Source: Paractinoplanes tereljensis
Lineage (GTDB): Bacteria > Actinomycetota > Actinomycetes > Mycobacteriales > Micromonosporaceae
Assembly (NCBI RefSeq): GCF_016862435.1
Contig: NZ_BOMY01000039.1
Location: 175,878-239,877 of the forward strand
Length of the DNA stretch: 64,000 nucleotides
Reading direction: 5' to 3'
The stretch's first letter is position 1; the number at the start of each line of letters is the position of its first letter. The notes below the pieces were generated by a model. That model had not been told where the DNA came from. It saw only the letters and a program-made list of their open reading frames with translations, and ran no database searches. The translations under genes and the position numbers were made by a program. This document shows positions 9,241 to 17,297 of the stretch, in pieces.

Positions 9241-9447
9241 TTGCCGTCGGCCGGCTGCGCGTTCTCGCCCGCACCTGACCCGCTCCCAGCGTCCCTGCCG
9301 ATCGGCCATCCAGCGCATACCGGTCCGGCCGGTGCTCTGCCGCCCGGCCGGTATGCCGATCCGGCGACGCAAGACCGCTTCGACCGGCTCAACGCCCGCG
9401 GCCGGCTCGGCCGGGCCGAGGCGGTGAAGGCCTGGAGTTCCCGCTGA
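9241..9447 (+). CDS. Possible small ORF after apbE
   Basis: A 68-codon frame starting with TTG directly after the apbE stop. The C-terminal half (RYADPATQDRFDRLNARGRLGRAE) uses mostly G/C third positions like the neighbouring genes, so coding is possible. There is no convincing ribosome site apart from re-initiation, and no family was recognised. It could equally be a relic. Otherwise the 300 bp between apbE and the reverse-strand gene at 9543 hold nothing I can name. Confidence 0.25.
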   Translation: MPSAGCAFSPAPDPLPASLPIGHPAHTGPAGALPPGRYADPATQDRFDRLNARGRLGRAEAVKAWSSR

Positions 9448-9542
9448 CCGTCAATCGGCCGAGGTGATCGTCATGAGTACGCCGGCGCCGGGATTGCGGA
9501 AGTCGCCGGCCGGGTGTCGTCCCCGCCGGCGGGCAACATCGA

Positions 9543-10268
9543 TCAATCGCTGGTCCGTGTCGCCACGACCGTTCCGTTGTTGAACGGGTTCGCGTCGCTC
9601 AACACGGAGCCGACCGCCGTGGCGCCACTGACCTCGATGGCCAGGGTGCTGCTGGAAACCGTCGCGGGCCGGCGGAACGCGAACGTGTACCGGGCGCTGC
9701 TGCTCGCCGCCGGCGGCGCGACGCCCACCGTGAAACCGGACTCCGACGGCGAGGTAATGATCGGCGGCCACGCCGAGCCCGCCCGCTCGAGCCCATCGCC
9801 CGGGTAGAAGTGCAGCCGAATCTGCCGGGGTGACGTCCCCCAGTCGTGCCGGACGGTGACGGTCACCGTGCCGTCGCCACCGACGCGGGCGCTGTTGTCC
9901 TGGATGTCGCGGATCTCCCCGGTCGTGGCGACCACCTGGCCGATCGTGACGATGCGGCCGGCGGAGTCGCGGTCGAACGCGACAACTTGCTTGCTGCCGC
10001 CCTCGACCGTGCAGAAGAACTCGGCGACGGTCTCCTTCGCGCCATCCCGGTCAAGGTCACCATAGACCGCGCCCAACAGGACGATTTTCGTCCCGGTCGG
10101 CGGTTTCCCCGACTCCGACGACACCGGCGCGGAGATCTGCACTGCACCGTCGCGGAAGTGCAGCCGTCCGGACGGACCCTGCACGTTGTCGGCGGGCCAG
10201 GCCGGGATGATCAGAGCGGAGTTCTTCAGCGTCTCCAGGGAAATCCGCCCATCAGGCGCTCTCGTCAC
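9543..10268 (-). pseudogene. Probable N-terminally truncated actinobacterial hypothetical protein
   Basis: The frame reads GRISLETLKNSALIIPAWP, then GKIVLLGAVYGDLDRDG-like sequence, FDRDSAGRIVTIGQVVATTGEIR and a beta-rich C-terminus. This arrangement is familiar from secreted hypothetical proteins of Micromonosporaceae, which normally have a longer N-terminal part with a signal or membrane segment. Here the reading frame runs on upstream only as a shadow of the nitroreductase gene (from about 10320), so the natural N-terminus appears lost. A GTG at 10268 could restart translation, but its ribosome site is poorly spaced. Function unknown; probably a fragment. Confidence 0.5.
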
Positions 10269-10318
10269 GGGAGATGGCCCACTCCCCGGTGGTAAGTGCC
10301 GGATGTCGCCACTGAACC

Positions 10319-11302
10319 CTACGAATGGCCCCGATGCCGGGTGGCTTGCAACCGCAGGACGTCGGCGACCGGCCGCCGGGGCGTGGCCAGGGCTGGATCC
10401 GCGTATCCGATCCGCAGGAGCATCTGGACGTGCAGCCCCGACGAGGGCGCGAGCAACCGGCTTCGCAGGGCGGGGATCTCGACCGGCTGGCTGATCGGCA
10501 TGGTGGCCAAGTAGTGCGATGTCGCGGTGAGCAGGACCCGCTGCAGGGCCTGGCCGGCCCGGACCCAATCCGGCCAGTGGTCGCCGTTGGTCGCCAGGAT
10601 CAGGATGCTCGGATCCGGCTCGAACTTCACGTTGCGGCGCGGCAACTTCGTCAGCTCGGCGAAGTCACGGAGTGGCACCGCCGCCGCCCGGCCCGGGCCG
10701 GCCGCCCACAGCGGGACACCGTCGTGGTCATTGCCGGTCCACCGGGCCAGTTCCGGCAGATAGCCGGGGTGGTGATGCAGCAGGCGGTCGGCCGATCGGG
10801 CCATCGTGAGGATCGCCTTGCGGGCCGGTGGATGCGCCACGGCGAGGAAGGCGCCCTCCCGCTGGGCGGCTTTCCTCAGGTCGTCGAGGACATCGTCCGG
10901 CACCGGTACCCGAGCGAACGGGTGCCGATTGGTGTGCCGCCGCTCGATGGCCTCGGCGAGCGCGGTCACCGCCGGGCTGGGTACCGCGGGGTGGCCGACG
11001 GTCACGCGAGCCACCAGATCTCCCTGCTCCGGCTCCGGGAAAAGGTGGAGATCGGAGCGGAACCCGGCCTGCCGGATCGCCAGGCGCAGGTTGAGAAGAG
11101 CCGCGCCGACGCTGATCAACAGCTCCCGGCCGCTCGGATCCAGCACCAGTAGCCGGCGGCTGGGATCGGCGTAGACGTCGACCTCCATGCCGCGAATGCC
11201 GAATTGCCACGGCTGGCTGTTGTGCAGTGAGGGAGCGGCGGTCGCCAGGCGTACGCATTCGGTCAGAGCCCGGCGCAGCGGCCGTTCCGCAGTCCTGGTC
11301 AT
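10319..11302 (-). CDS. Acg-type nitroreductase-family flavoprotein
   Basis: A 327-residue protein of the Acg family (two nitroreductase-like halves), known from the DosR dormancy regulon of mycobacteria (Rv2032 type). Visible signatures are the N-terminal ATAAPSLHNSQPWQF and VYADPSRRLLVLDPSGRE (about 27-60), RRHTNRHPFA at about 126 and the C-terminal PRRPVADVLR. ATG 11302 has GGGAGG at proper spacing; longer readings upstream are unlikely. It lies 20 bp after the SHOCT gene in one operon, under a tandem DevR-like operator. These proteins bind FMN and may sequester it rather than reduce nitro-compounds (family knowledge). Its stop abuts the truncated hypothetical gene. Confidence 0.88.
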   Translation of the reverse strand: MTRTAERPLRRALTECVRLATAAPSLHNSQPWQFGIRGMEVDVYADPSRRLLVLDPSGRELLISVGAALLNLRLAIRQAGFRSDLHLFPEPEQGDLVARVTVGHPAVPSPAVTALAEAIERRHTNRHPFARVPVPDDVLDDLRKAAQREGAFLAVAHPPARKAILTMARSADRLLHHHPGYLPELARWTGNDHDGVPLWAAGPGRAAAVPLRDFAELTKLPRRNVKFEPDPSILILATNGDHWPDWVRAGQALQRVLLTATSHYLATMPISQPVEIPALRSRLLAPSSGLHVQMLLRIGYADPALATPRRPVADVLRLQATRHRGHS

Positions 11303-11322
11303 CACCCGTGCCTCCCGCACGC

Positions 11323-11613
11323 TCAGGCCGGTGACCCGGCGTCGGGCGGAACGGTCAGCGGGTGCCGCTCGTCGTCTCGGGCCGCGATGCCCTCCATCGC
11401 CCGCGTGTACTGGCCCCGGCTGATCAGACCGGAACTGAGCCGGGACACGAGCACGCCCTCGAGACTCTCCGGTTCTGTCCCGCCGGCTGATGCGGCCTTC
11501 GGCGAGGCTTTCGCCGACTTTCCGGCTTCTCCGCGAGACTTGTCGATGATCGGCCAAACGGCGAACGCAGCGATCATCAGGACCACCGACCAGAACAGCA
11601 ACAAGAACAACAT
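11323..11613 (-). CDS. Small membrane-anchored SHOCT-domain protein
   Basis: A 96-residue protein. The ATG at 11613 is preferred because AGGAGG sits eight bases before it; the GTG three codons earlier would overlap that site. One N-terminal helix (LFLLLFWSVVLMIAAFAVW) is followed by a charged linker. A short C-terminal motif (LEGVLVSRLSSGLISRGQY) is typical of SHOCT oligomerisation segments. It is the first gene of the operon with the Acg-like nitroreductase, and the tandem DevR-like boxes end 26 bp upstream of the start. Specific role unknown. Confidence 0.8.
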   Translation of the reverse strand: MLFLLLFWSVVLMIAAFAVWPIIDKSRGEAGKSAKASPKAASAGGTEPESLEGVLVSRLSSGLISRGQYTRAMEGIAARDDERHPLTVPPDAGSPA

Positions 11614-11639
11614 CGTCTTCACCTCCTGACGCCATGTTC

Positions 11640-11677
11640 TTGCGCGGAGGTCCTGATCGACAGGGCCCTATGGCCCT
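11640..11677 (-). promoter_or_regulatory. Tandem DevR/DosR-like operator upstream of SHOCT-nitroreductase
   Basis: On the reverse strand the upstream box is AGGGCCATAGGGCCCT (11662-11677), an inverted repeat with a 4-bp spacer. The second, weaker box is CAGGACCTCCGCGCAA (11640-11655), starting 22 bp later. The same pair with the same 22-bp register occurs before the USP gene at 14791 and phosphoketolase at 17390. The half-sites resemble the GGGAC/GTCCC-type sites of mycobacterial DosR. Binding is inferred from pattern only. The longer palindrome (11661-11678) could also act as a hairpin at the end of the kinase transcript, but no T-run follows. Confidence 0.6.
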
Positions 11678-11712
11678 GCGTCCCGGGTCGTGCGCTACTT
11701 CAGGCCGGTCGG

Positions 11713-13494
11713 TCAACCGATCGGGACGCACCACTTCATGCAGGTCCCGGACGGTGTGTTGCCGGTGAGGGCGAACGTGCCGCCGCGGCGTTCGGCCCGG
11801 TCGCGAAGGTTCGCCGTGCCGCTGCTGCGGGCGGCGCCACCGAGTCCCACGCCGTTGTCGCAGATCCGCACCGTGATCAGCGTGCCGTCCGGCCGGGTAT
11901 CGACCGCGAGATCGATGTCGGCTCGGCTGGCGCGGGCGTGCCGGGCGACGTTGCTGAGACTCTCCCGCAGGACGGCGATCACGTCGTCGCTGAGGCCGCC
12001 CGCATCACCGGAATCGGCCAGGAGGGTGTCGACGGGTCCGCTGAAGCGCAGCGCCGGAGTGAATCCCAGCGTCTCAGCGGCCTCGGTGACCAGATCGAGG
12101 ATGCGCGCCCGCATCCCCTGGGGCGTCAGGGCCGCGGTCTTCTGGATGGCAAAGATCGTGGTACGGATCTGCGCGATGGTGTCGTCGAGATCGTCGATCA
12201 CTCCGGCGATACGAGGGATCGCCGGGTGGTTGCCCATGCGGGCGGTGATGCCTTGCAACACCAGCCCGGCCCCGAAGAGCCGCTGAATGATGTGGTCATG
12301 CAGATCGGCGGCGATACGATCACGCTCGTTCATGATCGTGATCCGTTCGCGTTCCACGCGGGACTCGGCCAGTTCGAGCGCGACGGACGCCTGGTTCGCG
12401 AAGGCAGCCGCCATCTGCAGATCTTCGGGCTGGAACGGCGGACGGCCGGGCAGCCGCGCGACCGTAAGCACTCCCCGGGTCTGGTCCGATCCGATCAACG
12501 GAGCGACCAGCACCGGCCCGACATCGACACTGCCGGTAAGAACGGTGGGCGGGAGGCCGTGCCGATCGTGCGCGTCGTCGAGCCGAAGCGCCTCCCCGGT
12601 GGAGAACACGCGTCCACACAGCGTGTCGCTGATGTCGCTGCGCAGACCGATCAGACTTTCCGCAGCCCCGGCGGTGGCCGGAGCACCGAATGCGGTCTCG
12701 ACGGCCAGCGACTCTCGCGCGTCGGCGGGCAGGAGAACGGCGACGAAATCAGCGTCGGCGAGCCGGTAGGCGTGCTCGGCGATCGACGCCAACGGCGAGG
12801 AATCGCTGGTCGGGCTGAGCATGTCGCGGGTGATGGTGGCGGTGGCCGCCAGCCAATCGCCGCGTCGCCGGCTGGACTCGTAGTGCCGAGCGTTGTTGAT
12901 CACCACTGCGGCCGACGCGGCGAGCGCCACGGCAAGCTCCTCGTCGTCGCTGCTGAAGCTGCCGTTGTGGCTGTCGGTGAAGTAGAGATTGCCGAAGACC
13001 TCGTCCCGGATGCGGATCGGCACCCCCAGGAAGCTCGTCATCGGTGGATGCCCTGGCGGGAAGCCCGCGGAGAGCACGTGATCGGCGAGGTCGCCGAGCC
13101 GGATCGGACGTGGGTCGTGGATGAGCGCGCCGAGAAGGCCCTTGCCCCGAGGCAGCGGACCGATCATGGCGACAGCTTCGGCGGCCATGCCCGTGTGGAT
13201 GAACTCGGCAAGCCCGCCGTGCCCATCCAGAATGCCGAGCGCGGCATAGCGAGCCCCGACCAGCTCACGCGCGGACACGATGAGGCGCTCGAGGAGTGGA
13301 CGAAGTTCGATGTCGGTGAGCAATGCCTGATTTGCTCGGAGCAGCCCGCGCAGGCGTCCCTGGGTGGCCATGACCTCCTGCGCACGCCCGACGAGCTGGC
13401 TCAGGAGCTGATCGAGCTCCAGGCGAGGCAGGTCGGGGAAGGCGAGTTCCACGTCGGTCCGCTCGGTGCTGCTGTTCTCGTCACCGGAAGTCAT
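11713..13494 (-). CDS. DevS/DosT-like GAF-GAF sensor histidine kinase
   Basis: A 593-residue soluble kinase. Start ATG 13494 has CGGAGG upstream. An N-terminal helix leads to GAF1 (about 55-200), GAF2 (about 225-380), a HisKA_3 dimerisation helix (ERDRIAADLHDHIIQRLFG, His in DLHDH) and an HATPase_c domain (SNVARHARA N box, DNGVGLGG). The order and the DLHDHIIQRLF box match mycobacterial DevS/DosT. GAF1 contains GFPPGHPPMTSFLG; the His of HPPM lines up, from memory, with the heme ligand of DevS, so O2/NO/CO or redox sensing is plausible. No response regulator gene is adjacent, so its DevR partner must be elsewhere. Nearby genes carry DevR-like boxes. Confidence 0.88.
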   Translation of the reverse strand: MTSGDENSSTERTDVELAFPDLPRLELDQLLSQLVGRAQEVMATQGRLRGLLRANQALLTDIELRPLLERLIVSARELVGARYAALGILDGHGGLAEFIHTGMAAEAVAMIGPLPRGKGLLGALIHDPRPIRLGDLADHVLSAGFPPGHPPMTSFLGVPIRIRDEVFGNLYFTDSHNGSFSSDDEELAVALAASAAVVINNARHYESSRRRGDWLAATATITRDMLSPTSDSSPLASIAEHAYRLADADFVAVLLPADARESLAVETAFGAPATAGAAESLIGLRSDISDTLCGRVFSTGEALRLDDAHDRHGLPPTVLTGSVDVGPVLVAPLIGSDQTRGVLTVARLPGRPPFQPEDLQMAAAFANQASVALELAESRVERERITIMNERDRIAADLHDHIIQRLFGAGLVLQGITARMGNHPAIPRIAGVIDDLDDTIAQIRTTIFAIQKTAALTPQGMRARILDLVTEAAETLGFTPALRFSGPVDTLLADSGDAGGLSDDVIAVLRESLSNVARHARASRADIDLAVDTRPDGTLITVRICDNGVGLGGAARSSGTANLRDRAERRGGTFALTGNTPSGTCMKWCVPIG

Positions 13495-13519
13495 GCGGGC
13501 CTCCGCGAGTGGGCAGGGA

Positions 13520-13551
13520 TGCAACGGGTGTTGCACGCAACCCCCGTTGCA
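13520..13551. promoter_or_regulatory. Nested palindrome between the DevS-like kinase and the HTH gene
   Basis: A perfect 9-bp inverted repeat, TGCAACGGG (13520-13528) and CCCGTTGCA (13543-13551), encloses a second inverted repeat GTTGC-AC-GCAAC. The pair lies in the divergent promoter region, 26 bp upstream of the kinase start. A further perfect 14-bp palindrome, CGGCCTTAAGGCCG, is at 13563-13576. These are candidate operators, possibly for the neighbouring HTH protein; they do not match the DevR-like boxes. A transcript hairpin is an alternative. Confidence 0.4.
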
Positions 13552-13659
13552 GGCTTCCACTCCGGCCTTAAGGCCGCAAGACCCTGTTGCGACGGCCGTT
13601 TGGTGCCATAGGTATTGCGGTACTGCTGGGATGACGCCCACGAGCGGAAGAGCGCAGAC

Positions 13660-14052
13660 ATGACCGATCGCCCCGTTTCCGGCGGCCACTTGGAGGAGCG
13701 GTCCGCCGAGGCCCGGGCCGCGCTCGCCGAACTGGTGACCGCACTGGACAAAAGCATGGAAGAGCTGCGGGTTGCTCGCCGTCGCGCCGTCGAGCTCAGT
13801 GAGCAGCATGACGCCGGACGGAGCTGGACAGCCATGGTCGCCGCCGAGTCGGGTCCGTTGATCGTCGAGCGCATCACGGTCACGCTCGACACGCTCTCGA
13901 GGAGCGGCAGCCGGTGGCGACGTGCTCAGGCACTCGTGCTGCACGCCGAAGGAGTCAGCATCAACCGGATCGCCGCACTGTTCCGGGTGACCCGGCAGCG
14001 GATCTCCGCCCTGATCAACGGCGGGACACGGACAGTCGGCGCCGGCCGCTGA
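13660..14052 (+). CDS. Small helix-turn-helix protein
   Basis: A 130-residue protein with a helical N-terminal half (residues 15-45, rich in Glu/Arg/Ala). A C-terminal HTH is seen at about 90-122 (AQALVLHAEGVSINRIAALFRVTRQRISALING), where SINRIAALFRVTRQRISAL is the HTH core. ATG 13660 is preferred over a start 15 codons upstream; GCGGAAG precedes it. It is divergent from the DevS-like kinase across a 165-bp region with strong palindromes, so it may regulate that promoter (inference). No specific family was recognised. Confidence 0.7.
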   Translation: MTDRPVSGGHLEERSAEARAALAELVTALDKSMEELRVARRRAVELSEQHDAGRSWTAMVAAESGPLIVERITVTLDTLSRSGSRWRRAQALVLHAEGVSINRIAALFRVTRQRISALINGGTRTVGAGR

Positions 14053-14120
14053 GCTGTCATCCGGCCCATCTCGACCCGACGTGTGCTCGAGCACTTGGTG
14101 CTGTGGCAGCATCGGTCGGC

Positions 14121-14498
14121 ATGATCGGCCGCATCCACCATGTCGTCCTGGACTGCGCAGACCCGTACGCGCTCGCGCAGTTCTACTCGCAGTTACTCGG
14201 TGACCCGATCACCTACGAGAGCACTGACTGGGTCGTCGTCTCGACCAGCAGCCAAGCCTCCGGCCTGGCATTCCAGCTGGCGCCGAACCACAAGCCACCG
14301 ACCTGGCCGAGCCCCGCAGTTCCGCAGCAGAGCCATCTCGACATCATGGTCGAGGACGTCGCCGCGGCTACCCCACGGGTGCTGTCGCTTGGAGCGACCC
14401 ATCTCGAACGCGACGTGTTCGCCGACCCGGCCGGCCACACCTTCTGCCTCATCCGCCGTCCCGGCTGGGCCGACCCGATCCCCGATACCCACGGCTGA
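14121..14498 (+). CDS. VOC-superfamily (glyoxalase-like) protein
   Basis: A 125-residue protein of two beta-alpha-beta-beta-beta modules: IHHVVLDCADPYALAQFYSQLLG at the N-terminus and SHLDIMVEDVAAATPRVLSLGA followed by DPAGHTFCLIRRP at the C-terminus. Metal-ligand positions appear as the first His (HHVV) and the second-module His (SHLDI); the terminal Glu ligand is not obvious. Such proteins range from glyoxalases and dioxygenases to antibiotic-binding proteins. It starts at ATG 14121. A decayed hydrolase fragment lies on the other strand immediately after it. Confidence 0.82.
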   Translation: MIGRIHHVVLDCADPYALAQFYSQLLGDPITYESTDWVVVSTSSQASGLAFQLAPNHKPPTWPSPAVPQQSHLDIMVEDVAAATPRVLSLGATHLERDVFADPAGHTFCLIRRPGWADPIPDTHG

Positions 14499-14605
14499 CG
14501 TCCCAGGCCAGCGCGTCGAGCACGGCCACCGCGTCATCCGCCATGTCCGCGAGTCGATAGCCGGGCCGCCGCCCAGTCCTTGCGTGAATCGGCCACCGCA
14601 CGCCC
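14499..14605 (-). pseudogene. Relic of an alpha/beta-hydrolase
   Basis: On the reverse strand one frame reads GRRPGYRLADMADDAVAVL followed by DALAWD, a very typical segment before the nucleophile elbow of alpha/beta-hydrolases. The preceding frame gives DSRKD, consistent with the usual D-RDTGRS motif after a one-base frameshift. The rest of the gene is missing. The remaining sequence up to 14695 has no recognisable gene. Only a short relic is supported. Confidence 0.45.
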
Positions 14606-14695
14606 GGACGCGCGGGCGCCGCTGTCCGACGCCGGCATCGTCAGCTACGCCGTTACCGTCCCATTGGCCACCGTCGCCGCGATGTTCCCGCGCGA

Positions 14696-14733
14696 TGGGA
14701 CCTTCGGCCCTCTTCCGCGGGACCTTGCGCTCT
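14696..14733 (+). promoter_or_regulatory. Tandem DevR/DosR-like operator upstream of the first USP gene
   Basis: Box 1 is TGGGACCTTCGGCCCT (14696-14711), very close to known mycobacterial DosR sites. Box 2 is CGGGACCTTGCGCTCT (14718-14733), exactly 22 bp downstream. The USP start codon is 58 bp after box 2. The same arrangement precedes phosphoketolase (17298) and, on the reverse strand, the SHOCT operon (11640-11677). Confidence 0.65.
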
Positions 14734-14790
14734 GCCCTCGGACATCGACGATCGCAACGATCGACGAAGGATCGTCAGGGGAGGAAAGTC

Positions 14791-15400
14791 ATGAACACCA
14801 GAACCGTCATCGTGGCGACCGACGGCACCGACGACAGTAATGAGGCCGTCGCGTGGGCGGCCCGCGAGTCTGCTGCTCGGCTCGGTCAGTCAGCGACTGG
14901 CGACGCATGCCACCTGCCCGGTGGTCGTCGTGCGCGGTGAATCCGGCAGTGACGGCCGACCCGTGACGGCCGGTGTGGACGATTCGCCATCAGCCGAGGC
15001 CGTACTCACGGAGGCCTTCGAGGCAGCCCGCAGCCGCGGAGTACCGGTGGGGATCGTGCACTCGTACCTGCCGCCGATTCCGCTCTGGCTGACGCCCGCC
15101 GTCAACCCGGGCGACGTCGCGACACCGGAGACCGATGCCTACGAACGCGATCGGCTCGAGGAGCGACTCGCGCCGTGGCGCGGCAAATACCGGGACGTGC
15201 CCGTCGAGGTCGTGGTGACCCACGAGAGCATCGCCGCCGCCCTGGTCGAGGCGTCCCGCCGTGCTCAGCTGGTCGTGGTCGGCAGCCGTGGTCACGGCGC
15301 GGTGACCGGCGCGCTGCTCGGCTCGACCGGGCTTCAGCTGCTGCACCACGCCCACTGCCCCGTTCTCATCAGCCGGCACGCCGTCGAATCAGGAGCCTGA
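14791..15400 (+). pseudogene. Universal stress protein with an out-of-frame internal deletion
   Basis: Starts at ATG 14791 after GGGGAGGAAAG. It reads MNTRTVIVATDGTDDSNEA to the first helix of USP domain 1, then jumps at about 14868 to the end of that domain in another frame (SLLLGSVSQRLATHATC). Roughly 90 residues are missing. Domain 2 is complete in the shifted frame (PVTAGVDDSPSAEAVL, then VVVGSRGHGAVTGALLGS), and its frame is open from 14840 to 15400. Either the gene is dead or a single-domain product starts internally. It sits under the strongest DevR-like operator and directly precedes an intact USP gene. Confidence 0.75.
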
Positions 15401-15401
15401 G

Positions 15402-16256
15402 ATGAACGCCCGAAAGATTATTGTCGGCTACGACCGTTCGGCACCCGCTAAGGCCGCGGCCCGGTGGGCACTCGACGAGGCCGCCCGCACCGGCGCTCTG
15501 GTCGAGTTCTTCTTCGCCTACGAATGGCCGGCCTGGGCGCCGGCCACCGCGACCGGCGCCGCTCCCGCTGTCCAGCCGGCCGGCGAGATCGATCGCGCCA
15601 TCCGGGGAATGCTCGACGAGGCAGTAATCAATGCCCGGCACAGCCATCCCTCGGTCCGCACCACGGTTTCGATCGTGAACGACGGGGCGGCGGCCACGCT
15701 CATCGACCGATCACGCGAGGCGAGCCTTGTCGTGCTCGGCAGCCACGGCCACAGCGCCGTCATCGGCCTGCTCGGCTCGGTCAGCGTCGCCGTCAGCGCG
15801 TCCGCACACTGCCCCGTCGTCGTGGTCCGCGGCGAGCCGGCCGACGGCGCCCCGGTCGTGGTCGGCGTCGACGGCTCGGCCTCGGGACAGGCGGCTCTCG
15901 CATTCGCCACCGGCGAGGCCGTGGCGCGGCACGTCTCGCTGCAGGTGGTCCGCGCCTGGGCGCCGGTGATCGACCCGAGGATCGGCGCGCCCGAGGTCGG
16001 CGACGCCGAGATGCACTCGTTCGACGAACTCGTCACCGAGTGGCGGCAGAAGCACCCCGGCCTTGAGATCACCGCAGATGGTCTGCTTCAGCATCCGGCC
16101 GCGGCCCTGACCGAGCGCAGCGCTGACGCGCAGCTGCTGGTGGTCGGCACTCGCGGCCGTGGCCCGGTCCGCGGCCTGCTGCTCGGCTCCGTCAGCCAGC
16201 ACCTGCTGCGCCACGCCACCTGCACCGTGGCCGTGGTCCACGACACCCACGGTTGA
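15402..16256 (+). CDS. Tandem-domain universal stress protein
   Basis: A 284-residue protein with two UspA folds. Domain 1 (1-145) has IIVGYDRSAPAKAAA and the ATP-binding GSHGHSAVIGLLGSVS. Domain 2 (148-284) has VVVGVDGSASGQAA and GTRGRGPVRGLLLGSVSQ. Both carry the G-2x-G-9x-G(S/T) nucleotide-binding pattern. It starts one base after the stop of the preceding broken USP, so it was probably expressed with it from the DevR-like promoter at 14696. Such USPs are typical of hypoxia/dormancy regulons. Confidence 0.92.
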   Translation: MNARKIIVGYDRSAPAKAAARWALDEAARTGALVEFFFAYEWPAWAPATATGAAPAVQPAGEIDRAIRGMLDEAVINARHSHPSVRTTVSIVNDGAAATLIDRSREASLVVLGSHGHSAVIGLLGSVSVAVSASAHCPVVVVRGEPADGAPVVVGVDGSASGQAALAFATGEAVARHVSLQVVRAWAPVIDPRIGAPEVGDAEMHSFDELVTEWRQKHPGLEITADGLLQHPAAALTERSADAQLLVVGTRGRGPVRGLLLGSVSQHLLRHATCTVAVVHDTHG

Positions 16257-16279
16257 GTACGAATTGTTTCGCGCGATCG

Positions 16280-16342
16280 GTGGTTGTTCCCCTTCCCCAG
16301 GCAAAGGCGGAGCTGTTCCGCACGCTCGGTCACCCCTACCGC
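16280..16342 (+). pseudogene. Relic of an ArsR-family regulator N-terminus
   Basis: From a GTG at 16280 the frame reads VVVPLPQAKAELFRTLGHP, the characteristic start of ArsR-type winged-helix regulators (AELFRTLGHP). It then degenerates into Pro/His-rich sequence. The remaining 200 bp to the next start at 16557 show no supported gene. The relic suggests that a metal-sensing repressor once preceded the VIT1/CCC1-like transporter. Confidence 0.45.
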
Positions 16343-16556
16343 CATCCACCACGCTCGCCACCTGCACCACCAAGCCGCCGGCACGCCTGCTCCGACGCAG
16401 CGGGAAGCCGTCCCCTCGCCCCATCCCGAGGGCCGGCCGGGAGTCTGCACCGCCCCCGCTGACGAGCTGGCTATGACAGGCCGAGGTCCTCTGCCCAGAG
16501 CTGAGGAACAGGAACAAGATGAAAATCATGCAGACCAGGTACGAGGCCACGGGCTC

Positions 16557-17261
16557 ATGACCCATCCCGACGAACCGCACTCCGCCGCGGTGGCCGGGCG
16601 GCTGAACTGGCTCCGTGCCGGGGTGCTGGGCGCCAACGACGGCATCGTCTCGACCGCGGGCCTCGTCGTCGGGGTGGCCGGTGCGACGCTGGCCACCAGC
16701 CCCATCGCCACTGCCGGAGTCGCTGGTCTGGTCGCCGGCGCGGTCTCCATGGCCCTGGGCGAATACGTCTCGGTGAGCAGTCAGCGCGACACCGAGCGCG
16801 CCCTGCTGGCCAAGGAACGCGCCGAGCTGGCCGAGTTTCCCGACCAGGAGTTCGATGAGTTGACGGCGTTGTACGCGGCCAAAGGGCTGACCGAGGCCAC
16901 GGCCCGCCGGGTAGCGGAGGAGCTGACCGCCAAGGACGCCTTCGCGGCCCACGCCGACGTCGAGCTGCGGATCGACCCCGACGCGCTGACCAACCCCTGG
17001 CACGCTGCCGGCGCCTCGGCGCTCGCCTTCACCGGCGGCTCGCTTCTCCCGCTGATCGCGATTCTCGTGCCACCGCCGCAGGCCCGAGTAATGGTCACCT
17101 TCGCGGTGGTAATCATGGCCCTCGCGCTGACCGGTGCGGTCAGCGCCAAACTCGGTTCGGCCGGCGTCGGGCGGGCGGTCGCGCGACTGGTCGGCGGCGG
17201 TGCCCTCGCCATGGCTGTCACCTTCGGCGTCGGCCAGTTGGTCGGCGCCAGTGTGGGCTGA
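16557..17261 (+). CDS. VIT1/CCC1-family metal transporter-like membrane protein
   Basis: A 234-residue membrane protein. GANDGIVSTAGLVVGVAGA in the first helix and GAVSMALGEYVSVSSQRD in the second are hallmarks of the VIT1/CCC1 (Fe2+/Mn2+) family. A cytosolic acidic helical segment of about 80 residues (EFPDQEFDELTAL) follows, where metal-binding Glu residues usually sit. Three more helices come after ALTNPWHAAGASALAF. ATG 16557 begins MTHPDEPHSAAVAGRLNWLR; an in-frame upstream ATG is possible. It would export or sequester iron or manganese. It lies between the USP and phosphoketolase genes. Confidence 0.88.
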   Translation: MTHPDEPHSAAVAGRLNWLRAGVLGANDGIVSTAGLVVGVAGATLATSPIATAGVAGLVAGAVSMALGEYVSVSSQRDTERALLAKERAELAEFPDQEFDELTALYAAKGLTEATARRVAEELTAKDAFAAHADVELRIDPDALTNPWHAAGASALAFTGGSLLPLIAILVPPPQARVMVTFAVVIMALALTGAVSAKLGSAGVGRAVARLVGGGALAMAVTFGVGQLVGASVG

Positions 17262-17297
17262 CACCTGCCGCCGCTGCGTCGGCGTCCGATGACGACA

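Noticed and set aside
11938..13611. Forward ORF of 557 codons opposite the DevS-like kinase
   Set aside because: Shadow frame without domains; the reverse frame has GAF, HisKA_3 and HATPase_c motifs.
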